Positions 37,266 to 47,302 of a stretch of DNA of 64,000 bases are shown here, one piece after another. A program made the translations under genes and the position numbers. Source of the DNA: Pseudomonas putida (GTDB lineage: Bacteria > Pseudomonadota > Gammaproteobacteria > Pseudomonadales > Pseudomonadaceae). The notes under the pieces were generated by a model that did no database searches, was not told where the DNA came from, and saw nothing but the letters and a program-made list of their open reading frames with translations. Position 1 is the stretch's first letter, and every line of letters begins with the position of its first letter. The stretch lies in the NCBI RefSeq assembly GCF_004357765.1, contig NZ_SMTE01000010.1, positions 186,001 through 250,000 on the forward strand, given 5' to 3'.

Positions 37266-38108
37266 ATGGATTTGAACGCTGAGGTCGACCAGCTGGTTCG
37301 CGAGTCACAGACCTGGGTTCCCTTGATCATGGAGTACGGCAGCCGTGTGTTGCTGGCGTTGTTGACTCTGGCCATCGGTTGGTGGATCACCAACCTGGTC
37401 AGCGACCGTCTGGCCCGTCTGGTCGGCTTGAAGGTGCAAGATCCGGCCCTGCAAGGGTTCATCCGCACCCTGGCCAATGTCGTGCTGAAGATCATGCTGG
37501 CGATCAGCGTGGCTTCGATGATCGGCATCGAGACCACCTCGTTCGTGGCGGCCATCGGTGGTGCCACCCTGGCCATCGGTCTGGCGCTGCAGGGCAGTCT
37601 GGCGAACTTCGCCGGCGGGGTGCTGATCCTGCTGTTCCGTCCATTCCGCATCGGCGACTGGATCGAGGCGCAGGGCGTCAGCGGTACCGTCGACAGTATC
37701 CAGATCTTCCATACCGTGCTGCGCACCGGTGACAACAAGACCGTCATCCTGCCCAACGGTACGCTGTCCAACGGGATCATCACCAACACCAACCGTCAGC
37801 CCACGCGCAAGGTGATCTTCGATGTCGGCGTGGACTACGAGGCCGACCTGCAGACCGCCCGCAATGTGTTGCTGGAATTGGCCCAGGACCCACGCGTGCT
37901 GGCCGATCCAGCGCCCCAGGCAGTGGTGTCGACCTTGGGCGACAGCTCGATCACCGTGTCGCTGCGGCTGTGGACCAAGACCGCCGATTATTGGGACGTG
38001 ATGTTCATGCTCAACGAGCAGGCCCGTGATCGTCTGAAGGCCGAAGGCATCGATATTCCGTTCCCGCAGCGGGTGATCCGCGTGGTGCAGGAGACTGCCG
38101 CGCAGTAA
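37266..38108 (+). CDS. mscS: Small-conductance mechanosensitive channel MscS
   Basis: Heptameric inner-membrane channel that opens on hypo-osmotic shock. 280 residues, close to E. coli MscS. Three N-terminal membrane helices; the pore helix TM3 is the Gly/Ala-rich GGATLAIGLALQGSLANFAG; the cytoplasmic cage begins RPFRIGDWIEAQGVSGTV. The ATG at 37266 is preferred because AGGAG is 6 bases upstream, whereas the ATG at 37260 abuts it. The gene is isolated, with a strong terminator behind it. Confidence 0.9.
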   Translation: MDLNAEVDQLVRESQTWVPLIMEYGSRVLLALLTLAIGWWITNLVSDRLARLVGLKVQDPALQGFIRTLANVVLKIMLAISVASMIGIETTSFVAAIGGATLAIGLALQGSLANFAGGVLILLFRPFRIGDWIEAQGVSGTVDSIQIFHTVLRTGDNKTVILPNGTLSNGIITNTNRQPTRKVIFDVGVDYEADLQTARNVLLELAQDPRVLADPAPQAVVSTLGDSSITVSLRLWTKTADYWDVMFMLNEQARDRLKAEGIDIPFPQRVIRVVQETAAQ

Positions 38109-38120
38109 CGCCTGTTCCAG

Positions 38121-38188
38121 GTCGGGGCCGCTCTGCACCCCTTCGCGGCGTTTCGGCGCGAAGGGGTGCAGAGCGGCCCCGACTTTTT
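38121..38188 (+). terminator. 27-bp perfect-stem terminator after mscS
   Basis: The 27 bases at 38121-38147 (GTCGGGGCCGCTCTGCACCC continuing CTTCGCG) are the exact reverse complement of 38157-38183, with a 9-base loop, followed by TTTTT. It is unusually long and perfect for a terminator and shares the GGGGCCGCTCTGC / GCAGAGCGGCCCC ends with REP-like units. Confidence 0.88.
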
Positions 38189-38273
38189 CCGACTTTTTAC
38201 ACTTGTTCACAGTAACCCTCCGCCATTTCTGGCATATACCCTGACCCCTCCTGCTTTCACCCCAAACGCCGCC

Positions 38274-39512
38274 ATGAAACCACTGCTGTACATCACTCCC
38301 TTGCGAGCCCTGCTGTTCGGCTTGACCCTGGCCCTGTTCGAGCTGCTGACGTACCTCGCCAGCGACGCTGTGATGCCGGCCATGCCGGTGGTGGTCGAGC
38401 ACCTGGATGCCAGCCCGCAATACATTCCGCATGCGTTGAACCTGTACCTGCTGGGCGGCGTGGTCCTGCAGTGGCTGATCGGTCCGCTGGCCGATCGTTA
38501 CGGTCGACGTCCTTTGTTGCTGGCCGGTTGTGGGGCATTCGCGCTGGCCTGCGTGGCCACCTATTGGGTGCAGGACATCGCGCTGTTCAACCTGTTGCGG
38601 CTGTTGCAAGGCGTTGGCCTGGGCTTCGTGGTGACGGTCAGCTATCCGGCACTGAACGAAGCGTTCAGCGAAGCCGATGCCGTGCGCATGATGGCGTTGC
38701 TGGCCAACATCGCCTTGTTGTCGCCGCTGCTCGGGCCGTTGGTGGGTACCTTGATGCTGCAATGGCTGGATTGGCGCTGGCTGTTCGTGGCGTTCGCCGC
38801 CGGCGCGGTACTGGTCTGGCTGCTGCTGTACCGGCTGATGCCGGAAACCCTTGGGGTGGAGCGGCGCGATGGCTCACGCCTGGCGTTCACACCGATCCAC
38901 TTGTTGCCGTTGCTGGCAGGCTATGGGCAGTTGCTGGCCAACCGCCGGTTCGTGGCCGGGAGCGCTGCACTGGGATTGGTGGGCTTGCCGTTGATTGGCT
39001 GGATCGGCTTGTCGCCGGTGTTGCTGATCCATGACGAGGGATTGAGCACCTTGGAGTACGCCTTGTGGCAGTTGCCGGTGTTTGGCGGCCTGATCATCGG
39101 CAACCTGATCATCAACCGCATCGCCGACCGCTACCCGTTGCCGGCGCTGGTGCGTGGGGCTCTGTGGCCGTACCTGGCGGGATTGTGCCTGATGGTCCTG
39201 ACGACCTGGTGGTGGCCGACGGTGACCAGCCTGGTCGCCGGCATGTCCCTCTATGCCTTGGGTCTGGGGGTGGCCAATGCGGTGCTGTACCGCATGACGT
39301 TGTTCGCCAGCGAGCAGAGCAAGGGCCTGGTGTCGGCGATGCTGGGCATGATCACCATCGCCCTGCTCGGCCTCGGTGGCGCGTTGCTGGCGATGATCGG
39401 AGCAGGGGACAGCCTGCTGCACTTCGCCCTGGCGGCTGGGGTGGCCGGAGCGCTGGCACTGTGGCCGTTGTGGTGGGTCGTCGGTGGGCGGGCTGGGGTC
39501 GTGGCCGGCTGA
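38274..39512 (+). CDS. MdfA-like multidrug MFS exporter
   Basis: 412-residue major facilitator, twelve predicted membrane helices. It matches the E. coli MdfA pattern closely: LALFELLTYLASD aligns with the MdfA helix 1 that carries the drug/proton residues Glu26 and Asp34 (here Glu23 and Asp31); GPLADRYGRRPLLLAG is MFS motif A; LLRLLQGVGLGF contains the motif B arginine; ANIALLSPLLGPLVG is motif C. Likely a proton/drug antiporter with broad substrates, by family. Whether MdfA substrates apply is inferred. It starts behind the mscS terminator, so it has its own promoter. Confidence 0.85.
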   Translation: MKPLLYITPLRALLFGLTLALFELLTYLASDAVMPAMPVVVEHLDASPQYIPHALNLYLLGGVVLQWLIGPLADRYGRRPLLLAGCGAFALACVATYWVQDIALFNLLRLLQGVGLGFVVTVSYPALNEAFSEADAVRMMALLANIALLSPLLGPLVGTLMLQWLDWRWLFVAFAAGAVLVWLLLYRLMPETLGVERRDGSRLAFTPIHLLPLLAGYGQLLANRRFVAGSAALGLVGLPLIGWIGLSPVLLIHDEGLSTLEYALWQLPVFGGLIIGNLIINRIADRYPLPALVRGALWPYLAGLCLMVLTTWWWPTVTSLVAGMSLYALGLGVANAVLYRMTLFASEQSKGLVSAMLGMITIALLGLGGALLAMIGAGDSLLHFALAAGVAGALALWPLWWVVGGRAGVVAG

Positions 39513-39527
39513 AGAGGAGTATCTGGA

Positions 39528-39563
39528 CCGGCCCTTTCGCAGGTATACCCGCGAAGAGGCCGG
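39528..39563. repeat. Single REP element
   Basis: CCGGCCCTTTCGCAGGTATA followed by CCCGCGAAGAGGCCGG, an imperfect palindrome of the P. putida REP type, between the convergent MFS and ampG genes. Confidence 0.75.
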
Positions 39564-39582
39564 CACCGACCACGGCAAACGC

Positions 39583-41130
39583 TCAGGGCTGCTCGGCCGC
39601 CGGGTTCTCAACCGGTTGCTGCTTGCCCTTGCCCACTTCCTGGCGCCAGTGCAGCGCAATCAGGATCAGTGTCGGCACACCCAACAGCGCAGTGATCAAG
39701 AAGAAGTTGTGGTAACCGAACTTCTCCACCATCACCCCTGAATAGCCCCCAATCAGGCGCGGCAACAGCAGCATGATCGAGCTGAGCAGGGCGTACTGGG
39801 TCGCCGAGAACTTCAGGTTGGTCAGGCTCGACAGGTAGGCGACGAACGCCGAGGTGGCAAGACCCGAGCTGAAGTTGTCGAGGGAAATCGTCACCACCAG
39901 CATTTTCAGGTTGGGGCCCATGTCGGCCAGCATCACGAACATCAGGTTGGTGGCCGCCGAGGCCGCGCCGCCGATGAACAGGATCGGCAGGATGCCGAAG
40001 CGCACGATCAGCAGGCCGCCGGCGCCAGCGCCGACCAGGGTCATGATCAGACCGAAGATCTTGCTGACGCTGGCGATCTCGTCCTTGGTGAAGCCGGTGT
40101 CGATGTAGAAAACGTTGGCCATGACGCCCATGACCGTGTCCGACATACGATAGGTGGCGATCAGGCCAAGCAGCAGCAGAGCCTGCCAACGGTAACGGGT
40201 GATGAAGTCGTTGATCGGCGTCAGCACCGGTGCCAGGCCGCGTCGGCCCATGCCCGACAAACATGCCCAGGTCAGCGACACGTAGAGGATCAGGCGCAGG
40301 AAAGCGCGGTCTTCGAGCAGCAGATCGAGTGGCGTGGCATCGCCGGAGATGACGCTGGACCAGCCGGTGTTGAACATCTGCGTGAAGCTGGCAGGCACCG
40401 AGACCAGCAGGATGATCAGCACGAACACCGAGGCCATTTGATGGACCAGACCGTAGCGTGCCGCCGACAGCTGAGTGCGCATCGGTACGGCAGGCTCGCG
40501 CATGACCAGGGTGGTGAACAGCGCGGGCAGCATCATCACGCCAAACAGCATGTAGGTACCGGCCCAGGCTTTGTGCAGGTAGGCGAATCCGGTGGAGCCG
40601 AACCATTCGGCGAAGAACAGGGCGCCGGCCGTGGCCAGCAGCGCAGCGACCCGGTAGCCGGCCATATAGCTGGCGGCGAGGGCGGCTTGGCGTTGATCGT
40701 CGGCGATCTCCAGGCGGTAGGCATCGACGGCGATGTCCTGTGTGGCCGAAGCGAAAGCCACCAGTACCGCCAGGGCGATCAGCCACGACAGGTGTTGCTG
40801 CGGGTCGCACAGGCTCATGCCGACCAGCCCCAGCACCACCAGCGCCTGCGACAGCAGCAGCCACGAGCGACGCCGGCCGAGGCGACCGAGCAGGGGCAGG
40901 CGCCACTGGTCGAGCAGCGGCGACCAGACCCACTTGAAGGCATAGGCCAAACCGATAAGGCTGGCGTAGCCAATGGTCTCGCGGGCCACACCAGCCTCGC
41001 GCAGCCACACCGACAGGGTCGAAAACACCAGCATGTAGGGCAGGCCGGCGGCAAAGCCGAGCAGCAAAAGCACCAGGGTTGACGGGCTGGCATAAGCAGC
41101 GAGCGCAGCGCGCCAGGTTTTACGGGGCAT
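39583..41130 (-). CDS. ampG: AmpG-type muropeptide permease
   Basis: Inner-membrane MFS permease that imports GlcNAc-anhydroMurNAc-peptides for wall recycling; in Pseudomonas it is needed for AmpC beta-lactamase induction. 515 residues. N-terminal LVLLLLGFAAGLPYMLVFST and WLREAGVARETIGYASLIGL, then ATQDIAVDAYRLEI, are AmpG hallmarks; about 12-14 membrane helices. The C-terminus is a polar tail. Position after yajQ/mscS agrees with the P. aeruginosa ampG locus (PA4393). Confidence 0.92.
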   Translation of the reverse strand: MPRKTWRAALAAYASPSTLVLLLLGFAAGLPYMLVFSTLSVWLREAGVARETIGYASLIGLAYAFKWVWSPLLDQWRLPLLGRLGRRRSWLLLSQALVVLGLVGMSLCDPQQHLSWLIALAVLVAFASATQDIAVDAYRLEIADDQRQAALAASYMAGYRVAALLATAGALFFAEWFGSTGFAYLHKAWAGTYMLFGVMMLPALFTTLVMREPAVPMRTQLSAARYGLVHQMASVFVLIILLVSVPASFTQMFNTGWSSVISGDATPLDLLLEDRAFLRLILYVSLTWACLSGMGRRGLAPVLTPINDFITRYRWQALLLLGLIATYRMSDTVMGVMANVFYIDTGFTKDEIASVSKIFGLIMTLVGAGAGGLLIVRFGILPILFIGGAASAATNLMFVMLADMGPNLKMLVVTISLDNFSSGLATSAFVAYLSSLTNLKFSATQYALLSSIMLLLPRLIGGYSGVMVEKFGYHNFFLITALLGVPTLILIALHWRQEVGKGKQQPVENPAAEQP

Positions 41131-41173
41131 GGGCCAACATCTGCCTCAAGTTTTCGAAAACAAAGCGCGCACT

Positions 41174-41527
41174 CTAACCGCTGTGCTCCATCGGGCGCCA
41201 GCCATGGCGGTTCATATCCACACGATTATTGGTCACATTTACACCCTCTGCGCGCAGGCGCGCACGTTGTTCGTCGCCACCTGGCGTGCCCAATGCCAGG
41301 CTCAGGCGGCCACCGGCGCCGAGGACCCGGTGCCAGGGCAGGCGAGTATCGGCCGGAAGCTGGCTGAGTGTGCGACCGACCCAACGCGCGGCGCGGCCGA
41401 GCCCTGCCAGTTCGGCCAACTGGCCGTAGCTCACCACTTTGCCGGCGGGGACTTGGCCGAGCACCGAATACAATGCCGTTCGTCGGGCCTCGGGGCTGTC
41501 CGCGACGGGGAGTAGATCAGCGGACAT
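41174..41527 (-). CDS. Alkyltransferase-like protein (ATL), Cys-less MGMT homologue
   Basis: 117-residue DNA-binding domain of the O6-alkylguanine alkyltransferase family. The active-site PCHRV is replaced by PWHRV (Trp65), the defining feature of ATL proteins, which bind O6-alkylguanine without repairing it and hand the lesion to nucleotide excision repair. The helix-turn-helix part AGKVVSYGQLAELAGLGRAA is intact, with the arginine finger region GRAARWVGR. AGGAG precedes the ATG at 41527. Convergence or coupling with ampG is not evident; 43 bases separate them on the same strand. Confidence 0.9.
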   Translation of the reverse strand: MSADLLPVADSPEARRTALYSVLGQVPAGKVVSYGQLAELAGLGRAARWVGRTLSQLPADTRLPWHRVLGAGGRLSLALGTPGGDEQRARLRAEGVNVTNNRVDMNRHGWRPMEHSG

Positions 41528-41679
41528 CCGCGGCTCCTGGGGGCTGTGATGAAACCGGACGAATGGTTCGACAAATGAGCGTTGAACTCAACGGCATGGT
41601 CTGGGTCTGTCCTTGTTCTGGTCGTCGGTATCTGGATAATGCCCGGCTTTTTTCGTCAAATCGAACCCGTAGTCAGCTT

Positions 41680-42690
41680 ATGTATTCTAGATTCCTGCTA
41701 TGCACGTTTGCCGCCTCCCTGTGTGCCACCCCCGCTTTAGCCGATACCGTCTTCATGAAGAACGGTGACAAGCTCAGCGGCACCATCAAGGTCTTCGATG
41801 GTGGCAAGCTGGTACTCGACACCCCTTATGGTGGGACCATCGCTTTGGACTGGAAGCAGGTTCAGACCCTGGAAAGCGACCAGGAGCTGCTGGTCAAGCA
41901 AGACGCCTATACCGGCGAGAAAGCCAAGTCGCTCAGTGCCGCGGAGCCCGGCAAGGTCACCCTGGCCAATGGCGAGGCACCCAAGACCGTCGACCTGGCC
42001 AGTATCCAGCAGATCATGAAGCCCAAGCCGCTGGTCGAGGACTTTTCCTGGAAGGGCAACGTTGACGTGGCGATGGACTACAAGCGCGCCGAAACCGACA
42101 CCGACGACTACGACATCAGCTTCAAGACCACCGCCCGCCACGGCCGTTGGCGGCACAACGCCGAAGGCGAATACAACCGCGAGACCCAGGACGACGTCAC
42201 TACCACCGACAACTGGAGCGCCGAATACGCCCTCGACCGCTTCATCACCGATAAGTGGTTCTGGCAGGGGCGGGCGGAGTACAAGCGTGACCAGATCGAA
42301 GATCTGGCCCGCCAGCGGACCATCGGTACTGGCCCTGGTTATCAGTTCTGGGACGACGAACTGGGGGCGTTCTCGCTGGGTTCGCTGATCAACCGCACCG
42401 ACTTCGAGTACCAGGACGGCGCCAAGGACAATTTCTATTCGGCAGCGGTGAAGTGGGACTACACCCGCTACCTGATCGGCAAGAACATCCAGCTGTTCAC
42501 CAATGGCGAGCTCGCCAAACCGCTGGGCGGTGTGGCCGATTACTCGCTCGATGCCGAGGTCGGTTTGCGCTACAAGGTCACCGAGTGGGCCTCGCTAAAC
42601 CTCAAGGCGGAAAAAGACATCATCAGCGGCACGCGCGACAGCGACCTGGACAAGACCCGCTACACCGCAGGCTTCGGCGTGACCTGGTAG
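41680..42690 (+). CDS. DUF481 outer-membrane protein (YdiY-like)
   Basis: 336 residues. Signal peptide MYSRFLLCTFAASLCATPALA, then an N-terminal domain of about 110 residues with repeated KNGDKLSGTI / LANGEAPKTV strands, then a DUF481 beta-barrel region with alternating aromatic strands (WKGNVDVAMDYKRAE, WRHNAEGEYNRET, FSLGSLINRTDFEYQDGAK) ending in a C-terminal aromatic (GFGVTW), as in outer-membrane barrels. No clear ribosome site at this ATG; the signal peptide decides the start. Function unknown; salt-induced outer-membrane protein is a common label for the family. Confidence 0.82.
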   Translation: MYSRFLLCTFAASLCATPALADTVFMKNGDKLSGTIKVFDGGKLVLDTPYGGTIALDWKQVQTLESDQELLVKQDAYTGEKAKSLSAAEPGKVTLANGEAPKTVDLASIQQIMKPKPLVEDFSWKGNVDVAMDYKRAETDTDDYDISFKTTARHGRWRHNAEGEYNRETQDDVTTTDNWSAEYALDRFITDKWFWQGRAEYKRDQIEDLARQRTIGTGPGYQFWDDELGAFSLGSLINRTDFEYQDGAKDNFYSAAVKWDYTRYLIGKNIQLFTNGELAKPLGGVADYSLDAEVGLRYKVTEWASLNLKAEKDIISGTRDSDLDKTRYTAGFGVTW

Positions 42691-42799
42691 GCGCTGGCTT
42701 GCCGGCGCTGAAGCGCGCTTGGGCACAAATGGCAGTGGCTGCTCGGCCTGATAATGCTTATCTTGTCAGCCATCCAGTCCGCTGCCAGGAGCGTCCTTC

Positions 42800-43531
42800 G
42801 TGAGTACCAACGCCATCCGCCCCGCCCGGGAACTGCTGCTCAAGGAATACCGTGGCGTGCTCTCGACCCACTCCAAGTCGATGCCCGGTTTTCCTTTCGG
42901 TTCGGTGGTGCCCTATTGCCTGGACGCCCAAGGCCACCCGTTGATCCTCATCAGCCGGATCGCCCAGCACACCCACAACCTGCACAAGGACCCCAAGTGC
43001 TCGCTGCTGGTCGGGGAGCGCGAGGCCGAGGATGTCCAGGCCGTCGGCCGTCTGACCGTGATGGCCGAGGCGCACAAGCTGGAGGACACGCAAGCCATCG
43101 AGGCCGCAGCCGAACGCTACTACCGCTTCTTTCCCGACGCCGCCGACTACCACAAGGCTCACGACTTCGATTTCTGGGTGCTGCAGCCGGTACGCCATCG
43201 CTACATCGGCGGGTTCGGCGCGATCCACTGGCTAGACCAGGTCACCCTCGCCAATCCCTTCGCTGGCAAGGCCGAGGCGGGCATGATCGCGCACATGAAC
43301 GCTGACCATGCCAATGCCATCGCCCACTATGTCGAGCTCACCGGTCTGCCGCGCCATGCCCAGGCTGAGATGGTCGGCATCGACAGCGAGGGTATGCATC
43401 TGCGCATTGGCCAGGGCATCTACTGGCTGCCTTTCCCGAGCGTCTGCAATACACCGACACAAATCCGCGAGGCCCTGGTTTTGCTGGCCCGCGCCGACCA
43501 ATGGCCGACCGCTGCGGTTACCGAGGCTTGA
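42800..43531 (+). CDS. HugZ-type FMN-binding split-barrel protein
   Basis: 243 residues from a GTG with AGGAG 8 bases upstream. The N-terminal pyridoxamine-phosphate-oxidase-like split barrel (about 10-150; STHSKSMPGFPFGSVVPYCL, LISRIAQHTHNL) is joined to a C-terminal DUF2470 domain (about 165-240; IAHMNADHANAIAHYVELTG). This layout matches HugZ, which degrades heme in Helicobacter, and related proteins; whether this one binds heme or flavin is not shown by sequence. It lies between a DUF481 gene and fxsA without operon signs. Confidence 0.8.
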   Translation: MSTNAIRPARELLLKEYRGVLSTHSKSMPGFPFGSVVPYCLDAQGHPLILISRIAQHTHNLHKDPKCSLLVGEREAEDVQAVGRLTVMAEAHKLEDTQAIEAAAERYYRFFPDAADYHKAHDFDFWVLQPVRHRYIGGFGAIHWLDQVTLANPFAGKAEAGMIAHMNADHANAIAHYVELTGLPRHAQAEMVGIDSEGMHLRIGQGIYWLPFPSVCNTPTQIREALVLLARADQWPTAAVTEA

Positions 43532-43596
43532 AATTCGGAGCGTGCGCATCCATCTGAGGTCTTATTGGAAGGTTATCTTCCGTCGAGGAACCCTTG

Positions 43597-44058
43597 ATGC
43601 GTGCTTTTCTACTGCTGTTTCTGATTTTTCCGGTGCTGGAGTTGTTTGTCTTCGTCAAAGTCAGCGCCGCCATCGGTTTTTTCCCGGCGCTGCTGCTGAT
43701 CATCGCCGGCTCCGCACTAGGTGTACTGGTGCTGCGCGTGGCCGGTCTGGCCACGGCGCTGCGTGCGCGTGAAAGCCTGCAGCGTGGCGAGCTACCCGCC
43801 GAAGACATGTTCCAGGGCATGATGATGGCCGTCGGCGGCGGCCTGTTACTCCTGCCAGGCTTCATCAGCGACGTGCTGGGCGTGCTCTGCCTGCTGCCGT
43901 TCACCCGACACCTGGCCGCGCGCAAGATGCGCCAGCGGGCCGAGGAGCAGGCCATGCGCCAGCGGGCGTTCCAGGACGATCCTTTTCAGGCACGACCGCG
44001 AGAGGCAGGCCAACGGCCGAATGTCATCGAAGGCGAGTACGAACGTCGCGACAAGTAA
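43597..44058 (+). CDS. fxsA: FxsA family membrane protein
   Basis: 153-residue inner-membrane protein. The N-terminus [20 protein letters not shown] and the following helices [20 protein letters not shown] and [20 protein letters not shown] are typical of FxsA, which in E. coli overexpression relieves F-plasmid exclusion of phage T7. The C-terminus is long, polar and Arg/Gln-rich. CGAGGAA is 7 bases before the ATG. It precedes groES as in P. aeruginosa, but a terminator separates them. Confidence 0.88.
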   Translation: MRAFLLLFLIFPVLELFVFVKVSAAIGFFPALLLIIAGSALGVLVLRVAGLATALRARESLQRGELPAEDMFQGMMMAVGGGLLLLPGFISDVLGVLCLLPFTRHLAARKMRQRAEEQAMRQRAFQDDPFQARPREAGQRPNVIEGEYERRDK

Positions 44059-44071
44059 CCCCACATTTGCA

Positions 44072-44095
44072 ACGGCCCCGCGAGGGGCCGTTTTT
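44072..44095 (+). terminator. Rho-independent terminator after fxsA
   Basis: ACGGCCCC, GCGA tetraloop, GGGGCCGT, then TTTT. It separates fxsA from the groESL transcription unit. Confidence 0.9.
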
Positions 44096-44135
44096 CGTCG
44101 TGCCTGGCCAGGATGAAAAATTTTATATTCAAGGC

Positions 44136-44161
44136 CTTGTAATTGTTTCGGGCGACCTCAT
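44136..44161 (+). promoter_or_regulatory. Possible sigma32 (heat-shock) promoter of groESL
   Basis: CTTGTA (44136-44141), 14-base spacer, CCTCAT (44156-44161), resembling the RpoH consensus CTTGAA and CCCCAT with its 13-15 base spacing. An A/T-rich stretch lies just upstream. It fits the heat-shock control expected for groESL. Confidence 0.5.
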
Positions 44162-44183
44162 GTATGTGGTCACCGCAAGGTTT

Positions 44184-44280
44184 CTGGTGGCGACACCAGA
44201 CATTACACAGGTGACTCGCCCCTGGCGGGTCACTCCCGGCAACGCCGGACCGCATCAAAACCGCCGGTGTCGACACCGGC
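44184..44280 (+). promoter_or_regulatory. Four-hairpin 5' leader of groES
   Basis: Four consecutive inverted repeats: CTGGTG/CACCAG (44184-44199, GCGA loop), GTGACTCGCC/GGCGGGTCAC (44211-44233), CCGGC/GCCGG (44236-44248), and the perfect 18-base palindrome GCCGGTGTCGACACCGGC (44263-44280). They fill the region between the predicted promoter and the groES ribosome site (GGGAGAG near 44300). No CIRCE element is present. Confidence 0.6.
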
Positions 44281-44312
44281 CGATGAAAACCACAATTTGG
44301 GAGAGATCGACA

Positions 44313-44606
44313 ATGAAGCTTCGTCCTCTGCATGACCGCGTAGTCATCCGTCGCAGCGAAGAAGAATCGAAAACCGCTGGCGGTATCGTCCTGCCGGGTT
44401 CGGCCGCTGAAAAACCAAACCGCGGCGAAGTCGTCGCCGTCGGCACCGGTCGCATCCTGGACAACGGCGAAGTACGTGCGCTGGCCGTGAAAGTGGGTGA
44501 CAAGGTGGTTTTCGGCCCTTACTCGGGCAGCAACACCGTGAAAGTCGACGGCGAAGACCTGCTGGTAATGAGCGAGAACGAAATCCTCGCCGTTGTCGAA
44601 GGTTGA
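44313..44606 (+). CDS. groES: Co-chaperonin GroES
   Basis: Seven-fold lid of the GroEL chamber. 97 residues, [20 protein letters not shown], with the mobile GroEL-binding loop [18 protein letters not shown] and C-terminal [34 protein letters not shown] precedes the ATG. First gene of groESL, 48 bases from groEL. An in-frame open stretch upstream covers the hairpin leader and is not GroES. Confidence 0.98.
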   Translation: MKLRPLHDRVVIRRSEEESKTAGGIVLPGSAAEKPNRGEVVAVGTGRILDNGEVRALAVKVGDKVVFGPYSGSNTVKVDGEDLLVMSENEILAVVEG

Positions 44607-44648
44607 TTTTTCCGACTTACCGTTACTCCAAAGAATTTCAAGGATTAA

Positions 44649-46295
<1,647 letters not shown>

Positions 46296-46320
46296 GCCAG
46301 CCTTACCCCCTGCACCAAGA

Positions 46321-46355
46321 AAAAGCCCTGGCTCGTGAGAGCCAGGGCTTTTTCG
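46321..46355 (+). terminator. Rho-independent terminator after groEL
   Basis: AAAAGCCCTGGCTC, loop GTGA, GAGCCAGGGCTTTTT: a 14-bp stem with A and T tracts on both sides, so it can serve groEL and the convergent PAP2 gene. Confidence 0.93.
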
Positions 46356-46394
46356 TTTTCCTTGTCCGGGCCCCTTCGCCGGCAAGCCCGCGAA

Positions 46395-47123
46395 TCAGGC
46401 GACGCGGTGCTCGGCGGCTGGCACCTCAGCCAGGCCCTTTCGATACAGCACCAAGTAATACGACCCCAACCCGATCAACCAGCAGAACACCGCCGTCCAT
46501 ACGTTATGCGACAGAAAATGCGCACCCTGCATCATTCGTCCGACCGACAATACCGACCCGGCCACGAATGCCACCGCCAGGGCCACTCGCGCCAGCCGTG
46601 GGCGCCGGTCGCGCAGCATGAAGAACAGCCCGAACAGGCAAAATCCGGTCGCCGCATGGCCGCCCGGCCAGCACAGCCCGGGTTTGTCGGTGGCCGGACG
46701 CGGTTCGAGCAGCTTGCTGTAGGTCTCCTTGCCACCGAACTGAGTGAGGCTCCATGGGCATTGGACCTGGGTTACCTTCTTCAGTGGCGTGACGAAGGCC
46801 GTGGACAGGCTCAGCGCCAGCACCAGGCAACCCAGCTCGCGGCGCCAGCCGAACAGGCGCTTGTAGAAAAAACTCAGGGCGAACACCACCAAAGCCACGA
46901 CGCCCAGCACGATCACGCCCTGCTTGACCCGATCATGCAGGATGTTTTCCAGCCAGTAGCTGTGGCGGCCGATGAAGGCGCCAGCCACCGGATCGTAGAA
47001 CAGTGTGGCGATGTCCATGTCGACCGAGGTCAGCTCCAGCAGGACCAGGGCCAAGGCGGTGGCCAGAGGGATGCCCAGATACAGCCAGACGTTGATCGGG
47101 CGAGGGCGGGTCGGTGCTTGCAT
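46395..47123 (-). CDS. PAP2-family membrane phosphatase
   Basis: 242 residues from MQAPTRPRPINVWLYLG, about six membrane helices. The PAP2 signature is recognisable: KKVTQVQCPW...EPRP segment, PGGHAATGFCLFG (PSGH-like), and SVGRMMQGAHFLSHNVW (SR...H-like). The residue usually Asp after the third-motif His (HxxxD) is His here. Relatives dephosphorylate lipid A, undecaprenyl pyrophosphate or phosphatidic acid. A perfect ColR-type box lies 69 bases upstream, and the gene is divergent from colRS, so an envelope-stress role is likely. The frame continues upstream, but that part spans the ColR box. Confidence 0.82.
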   Translation of the reverse strand: MQAPTRPRPINVWLYLGIPLATALALVLLELTSVDMDIATLFYDPVAGAFIGRHSYWLENILHDRVKQGVIVLGVVALVVFALSFFYKRLFGWRRELGCLVLALSLSTAFVTPLKKVTQVQCPWSLTQFGGKETYSKLLEPRPATDKPGLCWPGGHAATGFCLFGLFFMLRDRRPRLARVALAVAFVAGSVLSVGRMMQGAHFLSHNVWTAVFCWLIGLGSYYLVLYRKGLAEVPAAEHRVA

Positions 47124-47191
47124 GATAGCTCCAAGGCTGCAGGAAGGCCGGCATTGTCCGGTTGGCGCTATGCTATGCACGTGAAGGTTGG

Positions 47192-47207
47192 GTGAAAAAA
47201 CCGTCAA
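47192..47207 (-). promoter_or_regulatory. Predicted ColR binding site before the PAP2 gene
   Basis: On the minus strand TTGACGGTTTTTTCAC, which fits every position of the published P. putida ColR consensus YYNASNNYTTTTTCAC. It lies between the divergent PAP2 and colR genes. Confidence 0.7.
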
Positions 47208-47302
47208 CGCCGGTATTTTTCCTCAGGGCTGGCACCGCACGGGCAATCGCCTTAAGCTGCGCCTGCCGCGCACCACTGCGAAGCGCCGCACAGGAGAACC
47301 CG

